Shown here in pieces: positions 11,633 to 22,315 of a stretch of DNA of 64,000 nt. The notes beneath the pieces were generated by a model that was given only the letters and a program-made list of their open reading frames with translations, did no database searches and was not told the origin of the DNA. How positions within the stretch are numbered: the stretch's first letter is position 1; every line of letters begins with the position of its first letter. The stretch is from Rhizodiscina lignyota (taxonomy: Eukaryota > Ascomycota > Dothideomycetes > Aulographales > Rhizodiscinaceae), in the NCBI GenBank assembly GCA_010015805.1, contig ML978145.1, positions 1 through 64,000 on the forward strand. Direction: 5' to 3'. The position numbers and the translations under genes are program-made.

Positions 11633-12185
11633 AGCAGACGGCGTGCTTCTTCCGCTGAGTCACAACGTACTCAATGCGGCATGGCTACATTTCTTCAGGT
11701 CTGATTGCTGGATAATTAAATTTCTCCGGCTTTGATGTGCAATAGCAAACAGAGATTGATGCATGAAGGCTTTGCTGATTGTTTAGTGACTGAAGACGCG
11801 TGCTTTCGCGACATTTTCGTATCGCGGGTAAAGCGGCAGTCGGCTCGAGCTCATCTATGAGTGCTATGATACGGGTGGTGATCTGGTCATTGATTTGAAA
11901 ATGCGCACCTTGGGCTATCCACTACCGTATTGGCGAAGCAAAGCTTAAACAAAACTCGCATTATTTACACATAAATAAGGCAATAGGAAGGCAGCAAGGC
12001 CTGGCTGTGGATCGGTGAAGAATTCAAACATTCGATTCACACTATTTGGCAAAGTATAAAGAGAGGTTAATTTGATTTTGTTCCCCCTCTCGCGTGAAAA
12101 CTCAATTAATCATTTCGCGTCAAAGGTTTTATCAACACCAAAATTGTACCCCTCACATCTTCATCGAATCTTCAAACTAACCATA
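11633..12185. other. Intergenic; promoter relic of the YCII-like pseudogene
   Basis: The region lies between two divergent broken genes. A TATAAA (12055-12060) stands about 126 bp before the start codon of the YCII-like pseudogene and may be its old core promoter. Nothing else is seen. Confidence 0.45.
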
Positions 12186-12547
12186 ATGCCCAAGTTTATC
12201 GTTCTCGTCCATGCTTCTTAACTTCTTAAGGAGTCTGAGGCCGGTCAGATCAGGAGAGCACAACTCTCACTCCACTTGATAACCCATCTGAATAAATACA
12301 CATCTCATTAAATGCCGACGACAGAAGAACTTGGGAAATGGGCGCTTTTAACAAGCCGTTCCGGGATTTCGGGATTCTGCTCGAAGCTGGTGGTTTGCTC
12401 CCATCTTCCAAGGGTGCTCGTATCAACTTCGGCGAAGATTTCGAGCCAACATTCAAACGCGGACCGTTTGAACTCGAAAACTTGATTGCCGGGTATTGGA
12501 TGACTAGAGCCGGCTCTGTAGAATAGGTGATAGAGTGGGCAAATAGG
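12186..12547 (+). pseudogene. Broken YCII-related (DGPF-type) protein gene
   Basis: Fragments in several frames match the small YCII-related family: MPKFIVLVHAS at the start, KESEAG, then MGAFNKPFRDFG, EAGGLLPSSKGAR, GPFELENLIAGYWM and VIEWANR. An intact member would be a single-domain protein of about 140 residues with unknown role. Damage seen: a TAA after 11 codons (12219-12221) inside a duplicated 8-mer CTTCTTAA; a likely old intron after EAG whose donor and acceptor no longer fit (AA where AG is expected before ATGCCG); a one-base loss in an A run (12336-12338); and a TAG at 12524-12526 before VIEWANR. The usual C-terminal acidic tail was not found downstream. Confidence 0.75.
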
Positions 12548-13457
12548 TTTCATTTAAAAAGGCAGCGTCGAGATTTGAAAAGCAGAAGAGTAAGACTTTG
12601 GTGGCGACGATCGAGAAGCTTGAACAGCAGGAGGAGAATAAAGAGCAGGAATTGTCGAAGCATCCCAACTGCTCAAGTATTGACCAATTGCCTCTTATTG
12701 AGATCTGCCCCAGTGCCGTCGTGCAAGGAGTGCGAGAATAGCATATGCATTCACCGTTTTGGGTCTTGACTTTGCGGAACCTTGCCAATATGGACACAAG
12801 CTTTGAACAAGCTTTCGACAAGCTTTTCCTAGTTTTAGGCATCCGTAAGAAGATCGATTGGGTGACTGACGGCGTACGAGTGGGACTGCGGCCGCCGTGT
12901 CCATGTCACCAATCAAGACTCTCGTATCCAGCCGGCCCAAGGGTGTTCCCTTGCTGCAGGCTGACGTCTCTTTCAAAAGAAAACATCGTCATGTCTGCTT
13001 CTCCACCATCTGGAACTGCACAAATCCTAAATTGTCCCCACCGCATGTGTCATCATACGCGGCACTTTTTGCAAAGTGGACCTGAGCAGTGCCCAAATGG
13101 ATTTCGCATTGCATCGGAATCCTGCCAACGGTCAGCCTTGCAATCGCATTGCGGGTTTCGCTATCATGCTCTAAAATTCTGGTTCCCCTTGTAGGTTATG
13201 ACTCCACTAATAAAAACCAACACAAGGGATTCGGACTCCGATGAATTCCACTTCAATTCTCCTTCATGTTGAGTCCTCAAGGCAATCCAACAGATGACAC
13301 GCAAAGTGGATAAAAGAAACAAATACGGACAATGGTCCGCAACAAAGTCCGCTCGACTTCAGGATGGTAGAGATTCATCGTATATAAGTGCAAGGCAAGG
13401 CTTTCGCGATTCAGGACAGAGCCGACAGCATCGTCCTCATTAGCTCAAGTTTCAACA
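12548..13457. other. Intergenic with an unrecognised short coding-like stretch
   Basis: From about 12552 to 12730 one plus-strand frame reads as a Lys/Glu-rich, possibly coiled-coil segment (EKLEQQEENKEQEL) before a stop. It has no start or domain I recognise and could be a gene relic. The rest, up to the TATA box of the next gene, shows nothing. Confidence 0.4.
13381..13388 (+). promoter_or_regulatory. TATA box of the MDR enzyme gene
   Basis: TATATAAG stands 77 bp before the start codon at 13458, a plausible spacing for a fungal core promoter with a short leader. Confidence 0.5.
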
Positions 13458-14552
13458 ATGCCTCACGTCGCAGTCTGGATTGATGAAGAATCAAACCTCG
13501 CCCCCCAAACCGTTGAAGAAGGATCATACCATCCAGGTGAATCTGAAATACTCGTCAAAGTCATTTATTCTTCAATCAACCCGGCCGACCTCAAACATGC
13601 CGTCTTTTCCAAAGGCTCAAGGAATACTATTTGCGGTTATGAGTTCTCTGGAATTGTAGAAGAAACTGGCGCCGGATCAAAGTTTAAAGTTGGCGACAAA
13701 GTATTCGGCACAACCCCTGTCGACTACACCGGGAAGGGTCGAAAGCCAGAATGGGGTGGCTACCAGTCGAGACTGGTTTGTCCAGATGTCCTTGCAGCTC
13801 ACGTTCCCGACTCACTACCGCTTTCTCATGCGGCTGGAATTTCCCTCATCGCGAGAACGATGGGTGACGCCATGTTCAATCTCTTCAAGTTCCCATTTCC
13901 CCCAGAAGACCGCCCGCATGCAATTGGAACACCATTCCTGATCTGGGGTGGTTCCAGTGCCCTTGGACATATGACCATTTGGGTTGCGAAGCTTCTTGGT
14001 CTCCATCCCATCTTGACAACGGCATCCCCGCATAATGCCGGAAGACTGAAAGGTGCTGGGGCGACGGAAGTCTTCGACTACCACTCGGACACAGTCACGG
14101 CTGATATCCGCGCATACATGGACCAGTATTTTGACGGACGACCGATCATGCAGGCATTCGATGCAGTTAGCATACCAAAACCTCGTCATACCGTCGAGTT
14201 GGTCGAAGACTGCTGTGCTCCAGATGCAATCATTTTATCCGCAGGAAGACATCCACGCCATGATGGACCTTTTGGAGAGCGAGAGTACGATTGGCCAATC
14301 CTCTTGCCCGATGGAACACTTCAGGTAGTTCGGCATAAGAGTGATGAAGGTGCAGCAATGCAGAGACGTGTTGTCGATTGGGCAGCTGCCAATTACGGTT
14401 GGCTATGGAAGCTACCACCTCTGAAAATCGTAAAGGGTGCACAGGCTGGGATTGAAGAGAGCAAAAGAGTGGCGTTTCGAGGTGCTGGATTCGAGAAGGT
14501 AGTGGTTGAGCACGAAAACGCAATGAAATCTTTGAAGGCCAATGGATGGTAA
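13458..14552 (+). CDS. MDR-family oxidoreductase, trans-enoyl-reductase-like
   Basis: A single-exon enzyme of 364 residues. The N-terminal GroES-like fold (SSINPADLKH, GYEFSGIVEE, VGDKVFG) and the nucleotide-binding part (IWGGSSALGH, then GAGATEVFDYHS) fit zinc-independent medium-chain reductases. Many of these are stand-alone enoyl reductases acting with polyketide synthases or toxin-modifying reductases in fungal metabolite clusters. The structural-zinc cysteines of the alcohol dehydrogenase branch are absent. The frame is complete and has a near TATA box. No polyketide synthase lies in the window, so the pathway is unknown. Its neighbours, a broken FAD monooxygenase and an intact P450, suggest a tailoring set that has lost its backbone gene. 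Confidence 0.85.
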   Translation: MPHVAVWIDEESNLAPQTVEEGSYHPGESEILVKVIYSSINPADLKHAVFSKGSRNTICGYEFSGIVEETGAGSKFKVGDKVFGTTPVDYTGKGRKPEWGGYQSRLVCPDVLAAHVPDSLPLSHAAGISLIARTMGDAMFNLFKFPFPPEDRPHAIGTPFLIWGGSSALGHMTIWVAKLLGLHPILTTASPHNAGRLKGAGATEVFDYHSDTVTADIRAYMDQYFDGRPIMQAFDAVSIPKPRHTVELVEDCCAPDAIILSAGRHPRHDGPFGEREYDWPILLPDGTLQVVRHKSDEGAAMQRRVVDWAAANYGWLWKLPPLKIVKGAQAGIEESKRVAFRGAGFEKVVVEHENAMKSLKANGW

Positions 14553-14775
14553 TACCAAGTTGGAGATGTAGGTATGGAGTTGCGCTTGATACTTTAGAAT
14601 TCTAGTCCTTGGAGGAGTGACATGGAATACACAAGCCGGAATGAGCAGAGACCCTTACATTATACACTCATTTCCGCAACATATCTACTCGACCAGATGC
14701 CAGAGCAAAAATTGGAACCCTTTCTTATCCAGACTATGAAAATATACAGGCTAAATACATGTCATCGCATAGCTT

Positions 14776-16144
14776 TCATATCTCTTCCGCGTTCTCGCGA
14801 GACAGATAGCTTCCCACCGCCTCTTCCGCATTCCAGTCATGCACAGTCCGTGCGAACCAACTGGTGAAATACTGCATCTTCAACATGATGAACATTGCTG
14901 CATATACGACACGCGTCATGAACCAGCTCATCGGCATTTTCGGGTCCTTGAAGCGTAACGCATTATCCTTCATACTCTTCACTCTTTGAAAACGCACATC
15001 TTATAACCCCTTGACGGATCTTTCCACCGCCTGTGCAACAATGTCGTCTCGGTTGATTGCTGGATTGTTGAAGCGGGGCCCCGAAAGATGTTCTGCAAGC
15101 AATAAAGACAATGTCTGCGCGTCTTCAAAAGCCTGGCTAGAACCTTGTCCAGTCTTTGGAGGCATCGCGTGTGCAGCGTCACCAACAAGAACGACACCAT
15201 TCTTTCCCCAAAATGGGACATCCGGCACGATGAATATTGGATAGATGTTGCCGAGCTCGGCATTCTGCAAGCATTTGTTGATCAGTGGATCTGTCCAATC
15301 CTTATGGCGCCCACAAAGTTGTTTGGTAATGAGCTCATGGTCAAGCTTGAGGTTCCTGTCTGGCACTTCACCCGCAGTATCATAGATGGAAAAATACAAC
15401 AATTTGGTTTGTATCAGACTTGGTCAGACCGCAGTAACCAAAGACGCCGGTTGAGCCCATGATGAATGTGATGCTAGGATCTTTTATGTAGTCTTCCGGT
15501 AAAGCCATATCGAGAACACCGCCGACAGCGCATATTCCACTGCGAATGTAAGCAAGGATCCAGATCATGTAGAGGACCTCAAATGTTGCAGCTCACAGAT
15601 ATTCGGGACGATATTTGCTGTCGTCACCAAAAAGAGAGTGCCTGACAGGGCTTCGAATCCCATCTGCACCGATTACAAGATCCGCAGTTTCATCCGGCGA
15701 TCCATCTTCGAATTGCACTATCGGGCTCTTGCCTTCTCGAATGACGACTCTCGACACGGTTTTGTAGCTCACGAAATCCGTTGGTAGAGAGTCCTGGAGA
15801 CATTGGATGAGAATTGGACGCGAAATAGGAAGGATGTCTTGGTAGTCATGACCAAGGAGGAAGTCGCTTGCTGTCTTCCATGTAAAGTGCTTGCACGGAT
15901 AACCTGCGGAGTAGACTCGTTCTCCAAGAGCTGGATCCAATTCGCGCAAAACACGCAAGCCGTTGGATTGAAGGCTGATTGCAGCACCCTGATTCTTTAA
16001 GCGCCGGTCTGATTCGTCACTAGAGCCATCGTGTGGATCGGTCTTGTCGTAGATTTTAATCTCGAGTGGTTGGCTGAGGTATTTTCGAAGAGCAATCGCG
16101 GTGCTAAGACCGCTTAGGCCGGCACCGACGATGATGACCTTCAT
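14776..16144 (-). pseudogene. Broken FAD-dependent monooxygenase (salicylate hydroxylase-like)
   Basis: The N-terminus has the Rossmann motif VGAGLSGLS (FAD ADP moiety), then DLVIGADGIRS, and further on GDAAHAMPPKTGQG, the ribityl-contacting GD motif. Such flavoproteins hydroxylate aromatic or polyketide substrates with NAD(P)H and oxygen. Two exons are proposed (16144-15597 and 15539-14776). Two lesions are seen. An extra base in a run of five A on the plus strand (15390-15394) shifts the frame between NQIVVF and SIYDTAG. A TAA (15001-15003) stands after ERSVKGL where a Tyr is usual, followed by DVRFQRV in the same frame. Correcting one base makes the spliced length an exact multiple of three (437 codons). 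The homopolymer change could be a sequencing error; the nonsense codon cannot be explained that way. Confidence 0.8.
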
Positions 16145-16903
16145 CTAGTACGGTCAAGTGAACTTGAACCAAAGCCGCCTGCTAGTAGAAACTCGACGAG
16201 TTTGCTGCGCCGGAAAATTCGACGTGCCAGAATCCACAGGTCTCCACCCTGTGCAACCTCTGAGTCCCTTCGCCTTCGCCTTTATCGCACGGCCGAAACG
16301 CCTCCTTTTATTTAGTGAAACAGCTGTATCTAAACTCCTCTGAAATGCTTTGCTAGCGCCTCGACACTCGCATTCGATCACTCATTTCCGTGCATAGCTA
16401 TTTTTCATCGTCCACAAGCAATGTGGAACGCTGTAAAGCAATCTGAAGAGAAAAGTTATGCTCGAAGCAGGAGAATGATTTGCTTCTCGCAAAGACTTGG
16501 CCGTCTTTCGTGCCGTCAATTTGCTTATGATTGTGTTGTAAAGAGAGTTCCATTTGAGCTGCTGCCTGGCAGAGGCCCGACAGAACGGAACAGAACGGAA
16601 CGTGGAGAGCCGAGTCTTTTCTTTCCCTTTGATCTTTGCGAAACTCGAAACGCATCTCTACACACTCCAAAGCAGAAATGGCTCAACAGAACAAGTCAGC
16701 GAACCATTGCTCTCTACCGTCGCAAAACGTCATTAACCGAAAATTGCCGTTGAAGATGCGCCTCGTACCCGGTAATCCACGGTCACTGAATGCGGAGAAG
16801 GCCAAGAATCTTCAGACGAGGGGGGTCGAACTTGAAGACTTCCGAGACTTTGAATGAATTTGAGTTGTTCGTATTTTATACAGATTCCTCTTGCATAGAC
16901 GGT
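16145..16903. other. Divergent intergenic region, FAD monooxygenase relic and P450
   Basis: About 760 bp between two divergent genes, presumably both promoters. Short frames on either strand have no domain and overlap one another. In the P450 frame an upstream ATG at 16790 is also open, but the ATG at 16904 gives the more typical membrane-anchored N-terminus. Confidence 0.5.
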
Positions 16904-18645
16904 ATGGTGGGATATTCTGCGGAACTGTTTACTGGATCTTCTCTTGGTCTCCTAGCACATTTCATATTCAAGCGTTATGAACCTTCCGTTCTTCAATTTG
17001 TGTTCACTGCGGCCTTGGTTGGCATAGCAGAGTCTGTATTCTTCACTATTGCGCAAGTTGCTATATCAACAGTCGCATTTCTGATCGTCCTGTCCTCGTC
17101 CATTCTCTATTATCGTGTTCTCTCGACGAATCATCCACTCCACCACATTCCTGGTCCGCTAGCAGCACGAGCCTCTCAATTATGGCTATTCTGGTCGCTC
17201 TACAGGGGACATCCACGGCAGATTCAAAAAGACATGCACGAAAGATACGGACCCGTTGTCAGAATTGGCCCGAACGAGGTATCAATCGCCGATGCAGCGA
17301 GCTTGAACGTGATATACGGCGGCAAGCCATGGCTCAAAGGCAAGAGCTACTCATTCACTGCAAGCGGAGGAGCTGCAACACACGAAGTTGCACTCTCTGC
17401 GATCCGAGACCGTACGTGCACCACCCACAATTGAAGCGCTTGACGATACTGATGATTCGCAGCAAAGGAGCATGCCTTCAGACGAAAGATTTGGGATCGC
17501 GCATTCTCTATTGCTTCGTTAAAGAATTACCAGCCCTTCATTACGAAGCGAGTTGAGCAGCTGTGCGAACAACTCGATCGGCGCTGCTCCGCAGTCTCTA
17601 TAGACCTGTACCAATGGCTCAGTTATCTAGTCTTCGACGTCATGACAGATCTGGCATGGTCTGGAGGCGGTGATGCTGTACTCAAAGGCCGAGATCCAGA
17701 TGGCGCTATTGCTTCGGCTCGGTATTCGCTACACATCGCTGGCATGACAAAAGTACTACCATGGCTTGCAAAACATCTGCTCGGACTTCCATGGATTGAC
17801 AGCAAGACTTTAGAATTCCGCCGCTTTTCCAGCGACATGTTTGTGAAAAGGATGAATGACAAGAACAACACCGACAAAGAATCTCCGAAGGACGTATTCT
17901 ATCATCTATTGAGTGAAGGCTCTGAAGACGGGCGGCAATGGAGCATCAATGCGCTTCAAGCAGATTCGCGACAAGTAGTCACTGCTGGAGCGGACACGAC
18001 AGTCTCTGCCATTGCTTACTTATTCTTTTGCCTTCTCCGCTCTCCAAATCACTACAAACGACTCCAGAAGACGATTGATACGGAATTTCCACATGAGCGG
18101 CCGTTGGAATACGATGCATTGGCAAAGCTGACTTTGCTTGACGCATATGTCAACGAAGCATTGCGAGTATGCATCTTCTTTTCTTGTTCTCATCATTGGA
18201 TACTGACCGAGTCCTCTTTCAGCTTGAGCCTCCAATCCCATTCCAGAACCAGCGCATTGTCCCAGAGAGTGGCTACAGCATCAATGGAATCTCTCTTCCT
18301 CCAGGAACTCATGTTCGAGCGGCTCTCTATGCAATCGCTCGTTTACCAAACGAGTTCAGCAGTCCCGACGAATTCCGACCGGAGCGATGGTTGATAGGCG
18401 AGAGAGTTCCAAATGAGCGGTTCAATGCAAAAGCCTCCGCCCCATTCATACTAGGTCCGTATCACTGCGTGGGGAGAAACTTTGCAATGCAAGAGATGAG
18501 GTATACAGTCGCTTCCTTGGTGCGGCGATACAACATGCGATTTGCGGACGGTTTCAATATTCAAGAGTTTGAGAAGAGGATCGAGGATCGGAGTGTACTT
18601 GAAATTGAACATCCGCTAGAAGTTATCATTGAGAGAAGACAATAG
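16904..18645 (+). CDS. Cytochrome P450 monooxygenase, intact
   Basis: Three exons (16904-17411, 17463-18166, 18223-18645) give a 544-residue protein. The N-terminus is unusually hydrophobic with several possible membrane segments before the HIPGPLAARASQLW hinge, a layout known from some fungal tailoring P450s. The I-helix AGADTTVSA, the ExxR (NEALR, split by intron 2), the FRPERW motif and the haem loop FILGPYHCVGRNFA with the cysteine ligand are all present, so the enzyme should be functional. It would sit in the ER membrane and use a reductase encoded elsewhere. Substrate unknown. It is the only fully intact oxygenase of the left accessory block, next to a broken FAD monooxygenase. Confidence 0.9.
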
Positions 18646-20160
18646 TCATTCGTTAATCCGATTGATGTTTGAGGTCCAGCCCCTTGGCACATCATTTTGG
18701 GAGCAAGTCAGAGCTCGCTGTCCTATCATTCCATGAATCCACGCCTTGTCAAACACCCATTACTCCCAGCAAAATGCAGGTATTACTACAGTCTTCCTCT
18801 CCAGCGGGTTTCCAAACTTCTCGAGTGTGCCACATCTGATCTTCTGGTGAAACCGTGTCGCGTGCGCATCGTCAGAGAACAGAAAGACTGTCTCGGCGCT
18901 GTTCGACTCTCGGGATGAACGGGAATATACTCTCTCTAACCCCTGAGGCAGGTCAAACTTGATAGAGCTGAGATTTCTGTTCTCAGTGTGCGTATCGGAG
19001 GTGTTTCGGGATTCCAAGTCGATATTATTAGAGGCGCCGAAGGAAATGAACGCTCTGAGATAGTTCGGCATGACTTTGTGTACCTTGGTTTCGGGAGAAA
19101 GAATTCAATTGGATAGGATGATCGTGATTGAGCTATTGATTGGGATGTTTTTGCAACCGATTTGCTGAAGGACATCATAATTTCAAAGGAAATGCAGTAA
19201 TCTTCTTACACGACCTTAAGTACTCTTCGCATTCTCAGCAGCTCATCACGCTACCCTCGTGCGATTCAGACACATGAATACCGGTTTGAACGGCGTGGTC
19301 ATGTGGTGGCGTGTTCAATGATCCAGCGGCGGGTACCGAGCGATTGGTGGTGTGAGACACATCACAGTCAGACCGGGAAATGGCATCGGCGTTCAACATG
19401 AAGCATCGGCGAACAGATCTTAGTCATCATCCTTTTACTCAAACGCCTCATCTCTGTATGAATCCGATGGGGACTTTGTCGACAGTTATCGACTTCTCTG
19501 CGAATCAGCCAGATCGACACATCAGTGACGTTTGCCGATCCCCTTTTCATCTACAAATCCCATTCTCTCTCTAGCATCACCGATCCGAAGCTTTATCGTA
19601 CCGACAAGGGACTCTTATTCTGCGACAAAATCATTTCAGATGTCCTGTAAATTCACAGGAGCAAGCCTTTGCCTGGGATTGCAGGCATGCATTATGAGCT
19701 TGAGACGATGGCTCCGCTCCAAAATATTAAGGAAAGTATTCTGCGTGGAATTTTCAAGCAATTGGCAACAGTGCCAAAGCCAGATCTAGAAAAGGCTGTG
19801 CTTTCGGACAATCGGCACTGCGGCCTTTGCTGCAAAGGAGCAATTCCCTGATTCTTTGTATCTCGCCCCGGGACCGCTAAGGGTGAAGTAATGATAATTC
19901 TGCTTCTGTTGTAGATGATCTCTACTACTACTACCGATTCTGCTAGCTTTAGTTCAGAGTAAAAAATGAGGCATATCCTGCCTAGCAAAAGTTCCGCAAA
20001 CGTCGACAAAATAATGTTTGGTTCCACAGAACCGAGCACTTGTGCAGTATAAAAACAGATATGCTATATCCGAATCTCGTCATGACCTTATTGCAACACT
20101 GCAAGAATGGCTCCGCAATCTCCGCCTCGCTATGCAGAAAAGCAGAAAACAAGCAAAATG
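18646..20160. other. Intergenic, 1.5 kb, no confident gene
   Basis: Between the P450 gene and the convergent DUF262 gene. Apart from the weak minus-strand frame at 18760-19071, only short frames without domains occur. This marks the boundary between the accessory block and the conserved genes to the right. Confidence 0.5.
18760..19071 (-). CDS. Unrecognised small open frame (103 residues)
   Basis: An ATG-to-stop frame on the minus strand encoding a polar protein with no signal peptide, membrane segment or domain that I recognise. It faces the 3' end of the P450 gene. An overlapping frame in another phase (18936-19178) is equally unremarkable, so this could be chance. Confidence 0.2.
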   Translation of the reverse strand: MPNYLRAFISFGASNNIDLESRNTSDTHTENRNLSSIKFDLPQGLERVYSRSSRESNSAETVFLFSDDAHATRFHQKIRCGTLEKFGNPLERKTVVIPAFCWE

Positions 20161-21899
20161 TCAATCCGAAAATGTGACTCTTTTCAGTTTAGAAAATTCT
20201 CGCGGCGCACCAGCACGACTTGGAAGACTAAAGTCAAAATCGAGTCGCCGCTTCGAAGGTATAATTGACGGAGGCGTCTGTGGTTTTGTGTCACTATCAG
20301 GTAGTTCGGACGGGTCGTCATTGGGAACGATGGGCGAGTCAACTACCTCCATAGTCTCTGCTGGCTTTAGATTGTGCGCAGATGATGACCCCGTCTGACT
20401 TTGCGCTGGTATTTCCGCAGGAGCTGAAGTGTCTCGAAGCGTAGGTAACAGGTGTACGGCGCCTCGACTCTGGCTCCTGTCAAACACAGAGTCTGGAGAT
20501 AATGTCCTCTCCAGACTCCCAGCACTAATAGCTCTTGTTTGTTTCTTTTCAGCCTGCCTGTTCTCAGCCTGTATCGCGTCCTGTGCAGTAAAGGTTCCTG
20601 GCACATCCTCATCACAGTCCTCAATGAATCCCCAGAACTGAGCCCAAGTAGGAGGATTCATCATAACGTCCATGAACTTTCCCCTAATCATCGTACGCAT
20701 GCGTCTAATGTCGCTAAGCAGCTCGACATGAGTCTTCCTCAAACTATGCCTGCTGATAAGTGCTGAGACAGCAACGACTTCTATGGGAGCGAATCTCTTC
20801 GACCTCGCGAACGCATGTCCTTGAAATGCTTGTGGATCTTGGACTAGCAGTTCCGTGAACGTATTGAAAACTCTTGCGAGATGACTCTTAGTCGCATCTG
20901 TGAAAGCCGACGTGTCGTTTATAAATTGATTCAGGCCCGGCACAGAACATCTGAACAAAGGTTTACCAGTTGAGCGGGAGCTCTTGTCGCTACTGAACTT
21001 TTGACATTCGACAATCTGTGCGAAGCAGAACAGAAGCAAGCGGAACCCACTTGAGCGCTTAGTATCAGTCAGGTTGATAACGGTTCGGAAATCTTCCTCA
21101 AAAGTCCGCGCAAAGTCTTGCCATAGCCCCGTTGTAGCTCGTAACTTTTCCGCCGGTGTGAGTTGAACGCCTTTCTGGACACGCGCAAATAGATCTTCCT
21201 CCTGGTCCGGCGCAAGGTCGTTGAATTCGTAGCACACAAACTCCTTATTTCGAAAGTCTTCTCGGTTCTTATCTGATAAGACCTTCCGATGTTTTACTTT
21301 ATCAATATCTGCCTCGGTGCAATACCACCTGTGAATTAGTTAGTTGATTGAGTAAAGACGGCGCTAGATGGAAGAGCTAAATACCAACTGACGCCCTTCC
21401 TATCCTTAACCGGAATCTTGCCCTGTATAAAAGCTCTGACAGACGACAGTCTCTGCTTGCCATCGACGCACACGCGTTTCCATCTACTCGTCCCATCCTC
21501 TAGTGTGACCTTCTGCCGGTTGAAGATAATCGGCGGGATGTAGTAATCCTCAAGAATGGAATTGATTAGGCCGACCATCCTCTTCTGGTCCCACACAACA
21601 TCACGCTGATACTCCGGGTTCAGTTCAAGCCATGGTGTATCGAGCAGATCCATCAGGCTTTGCAGATTGCGCTTCACGACGAGCGCAGGTCGCAGCTTTT
21701 GGCGTGGGTGGAACGCGCCATCGTCATCTTCGTCGTCAGAACCGGCAAAGTCGTCCTCGTCATTCAATGCATCGTCATTTTCAAGTGGATCCCATTCCGC
21801 GTCTGCTCGTGACTTTTCTGAATATCGTTGTGCTTTAGATTGGTTCTTCACTCGAGTACTTGCCCGCTTCAGCGGGATACAGATAGGTTTGGGGGCCAT
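20161..21899 (-). CDS. DUF262 (GmrSD N-terminal-like) protein
   Basis: Two exons (21899-21385 and 21328-20161, intron 56 nt) give 560 residues. A basic N-terminus (nuclear-localisation-like) and a long acidic stretch precede the DUF262 domain. Its hallmarks are NPEYQRDVVWD, LEDYYIPPIIF and VDGKQRLSSVRAF, the last corresponding to the DGQQR signature. DUF262 belongs to the ParB/sulfiredoxin-like nuclease fold and in bacteria forms the NTPase/recognition half of GmrSD modification-dependent restriction systems. The C-terminal half is low in recognised motifs, with a Ser/Pro-rich tail; the HNH nuclease half (DUF1524) of bacterial GmrSD is not seen. In fungi the role is not known; a DNA-binding or nuclear function is inference from the fold and N-terminus. 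Confidence 0.8.
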
Positions 21900-22315
21900 T
21901 TCACATGTCGCAAAGACAAGTTTTAGATTGACGAACGCATCTGAGAATGGATAGAGATGAGATGCTGCACGTTAGCACAAATGTTGAAGTTTTGTTTGCG
22001 TCGTTGTTCGCGAAGTGGCGATTTCCCGAATATCAAGTTTCAACTCAACGTCCGCGCTAACCCAGTTTGGAAATCGGTTTGAAGCCAGACCTGAAAGTTG
22101 AGCAAGAGAATCTGCAACGGATCACGTTAAGGTTGGATTTAATCATGGGGCAAAATCGCATGAAATATTTGTTCTGCGCTGGCGGTGTGATGTGCGCTGG
22201 CAGCAGTGATAAGTCCCCGCCGTCACTTTCTTCAGTGACAGTCGCAAGACGGTTCCATCACACGGGCTTGCTTCGTTTTGGAGTCTTCTTAAATGTGGTG
22301 AGATTACATTGCAAT
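21900..22315. other. Intergenic, promoter side of the DUF262 gene
   Basis: About 420 bp between two minus-strand genes in tandem. No motif recognised. Confidence 0.5.

Noticed and set aside
16421-16857. Overlapping short plus-strand frames upstream of the P450
   Set aside because: They overlap each other in different phases and carry no domain; the region is better read as promoter and leader.
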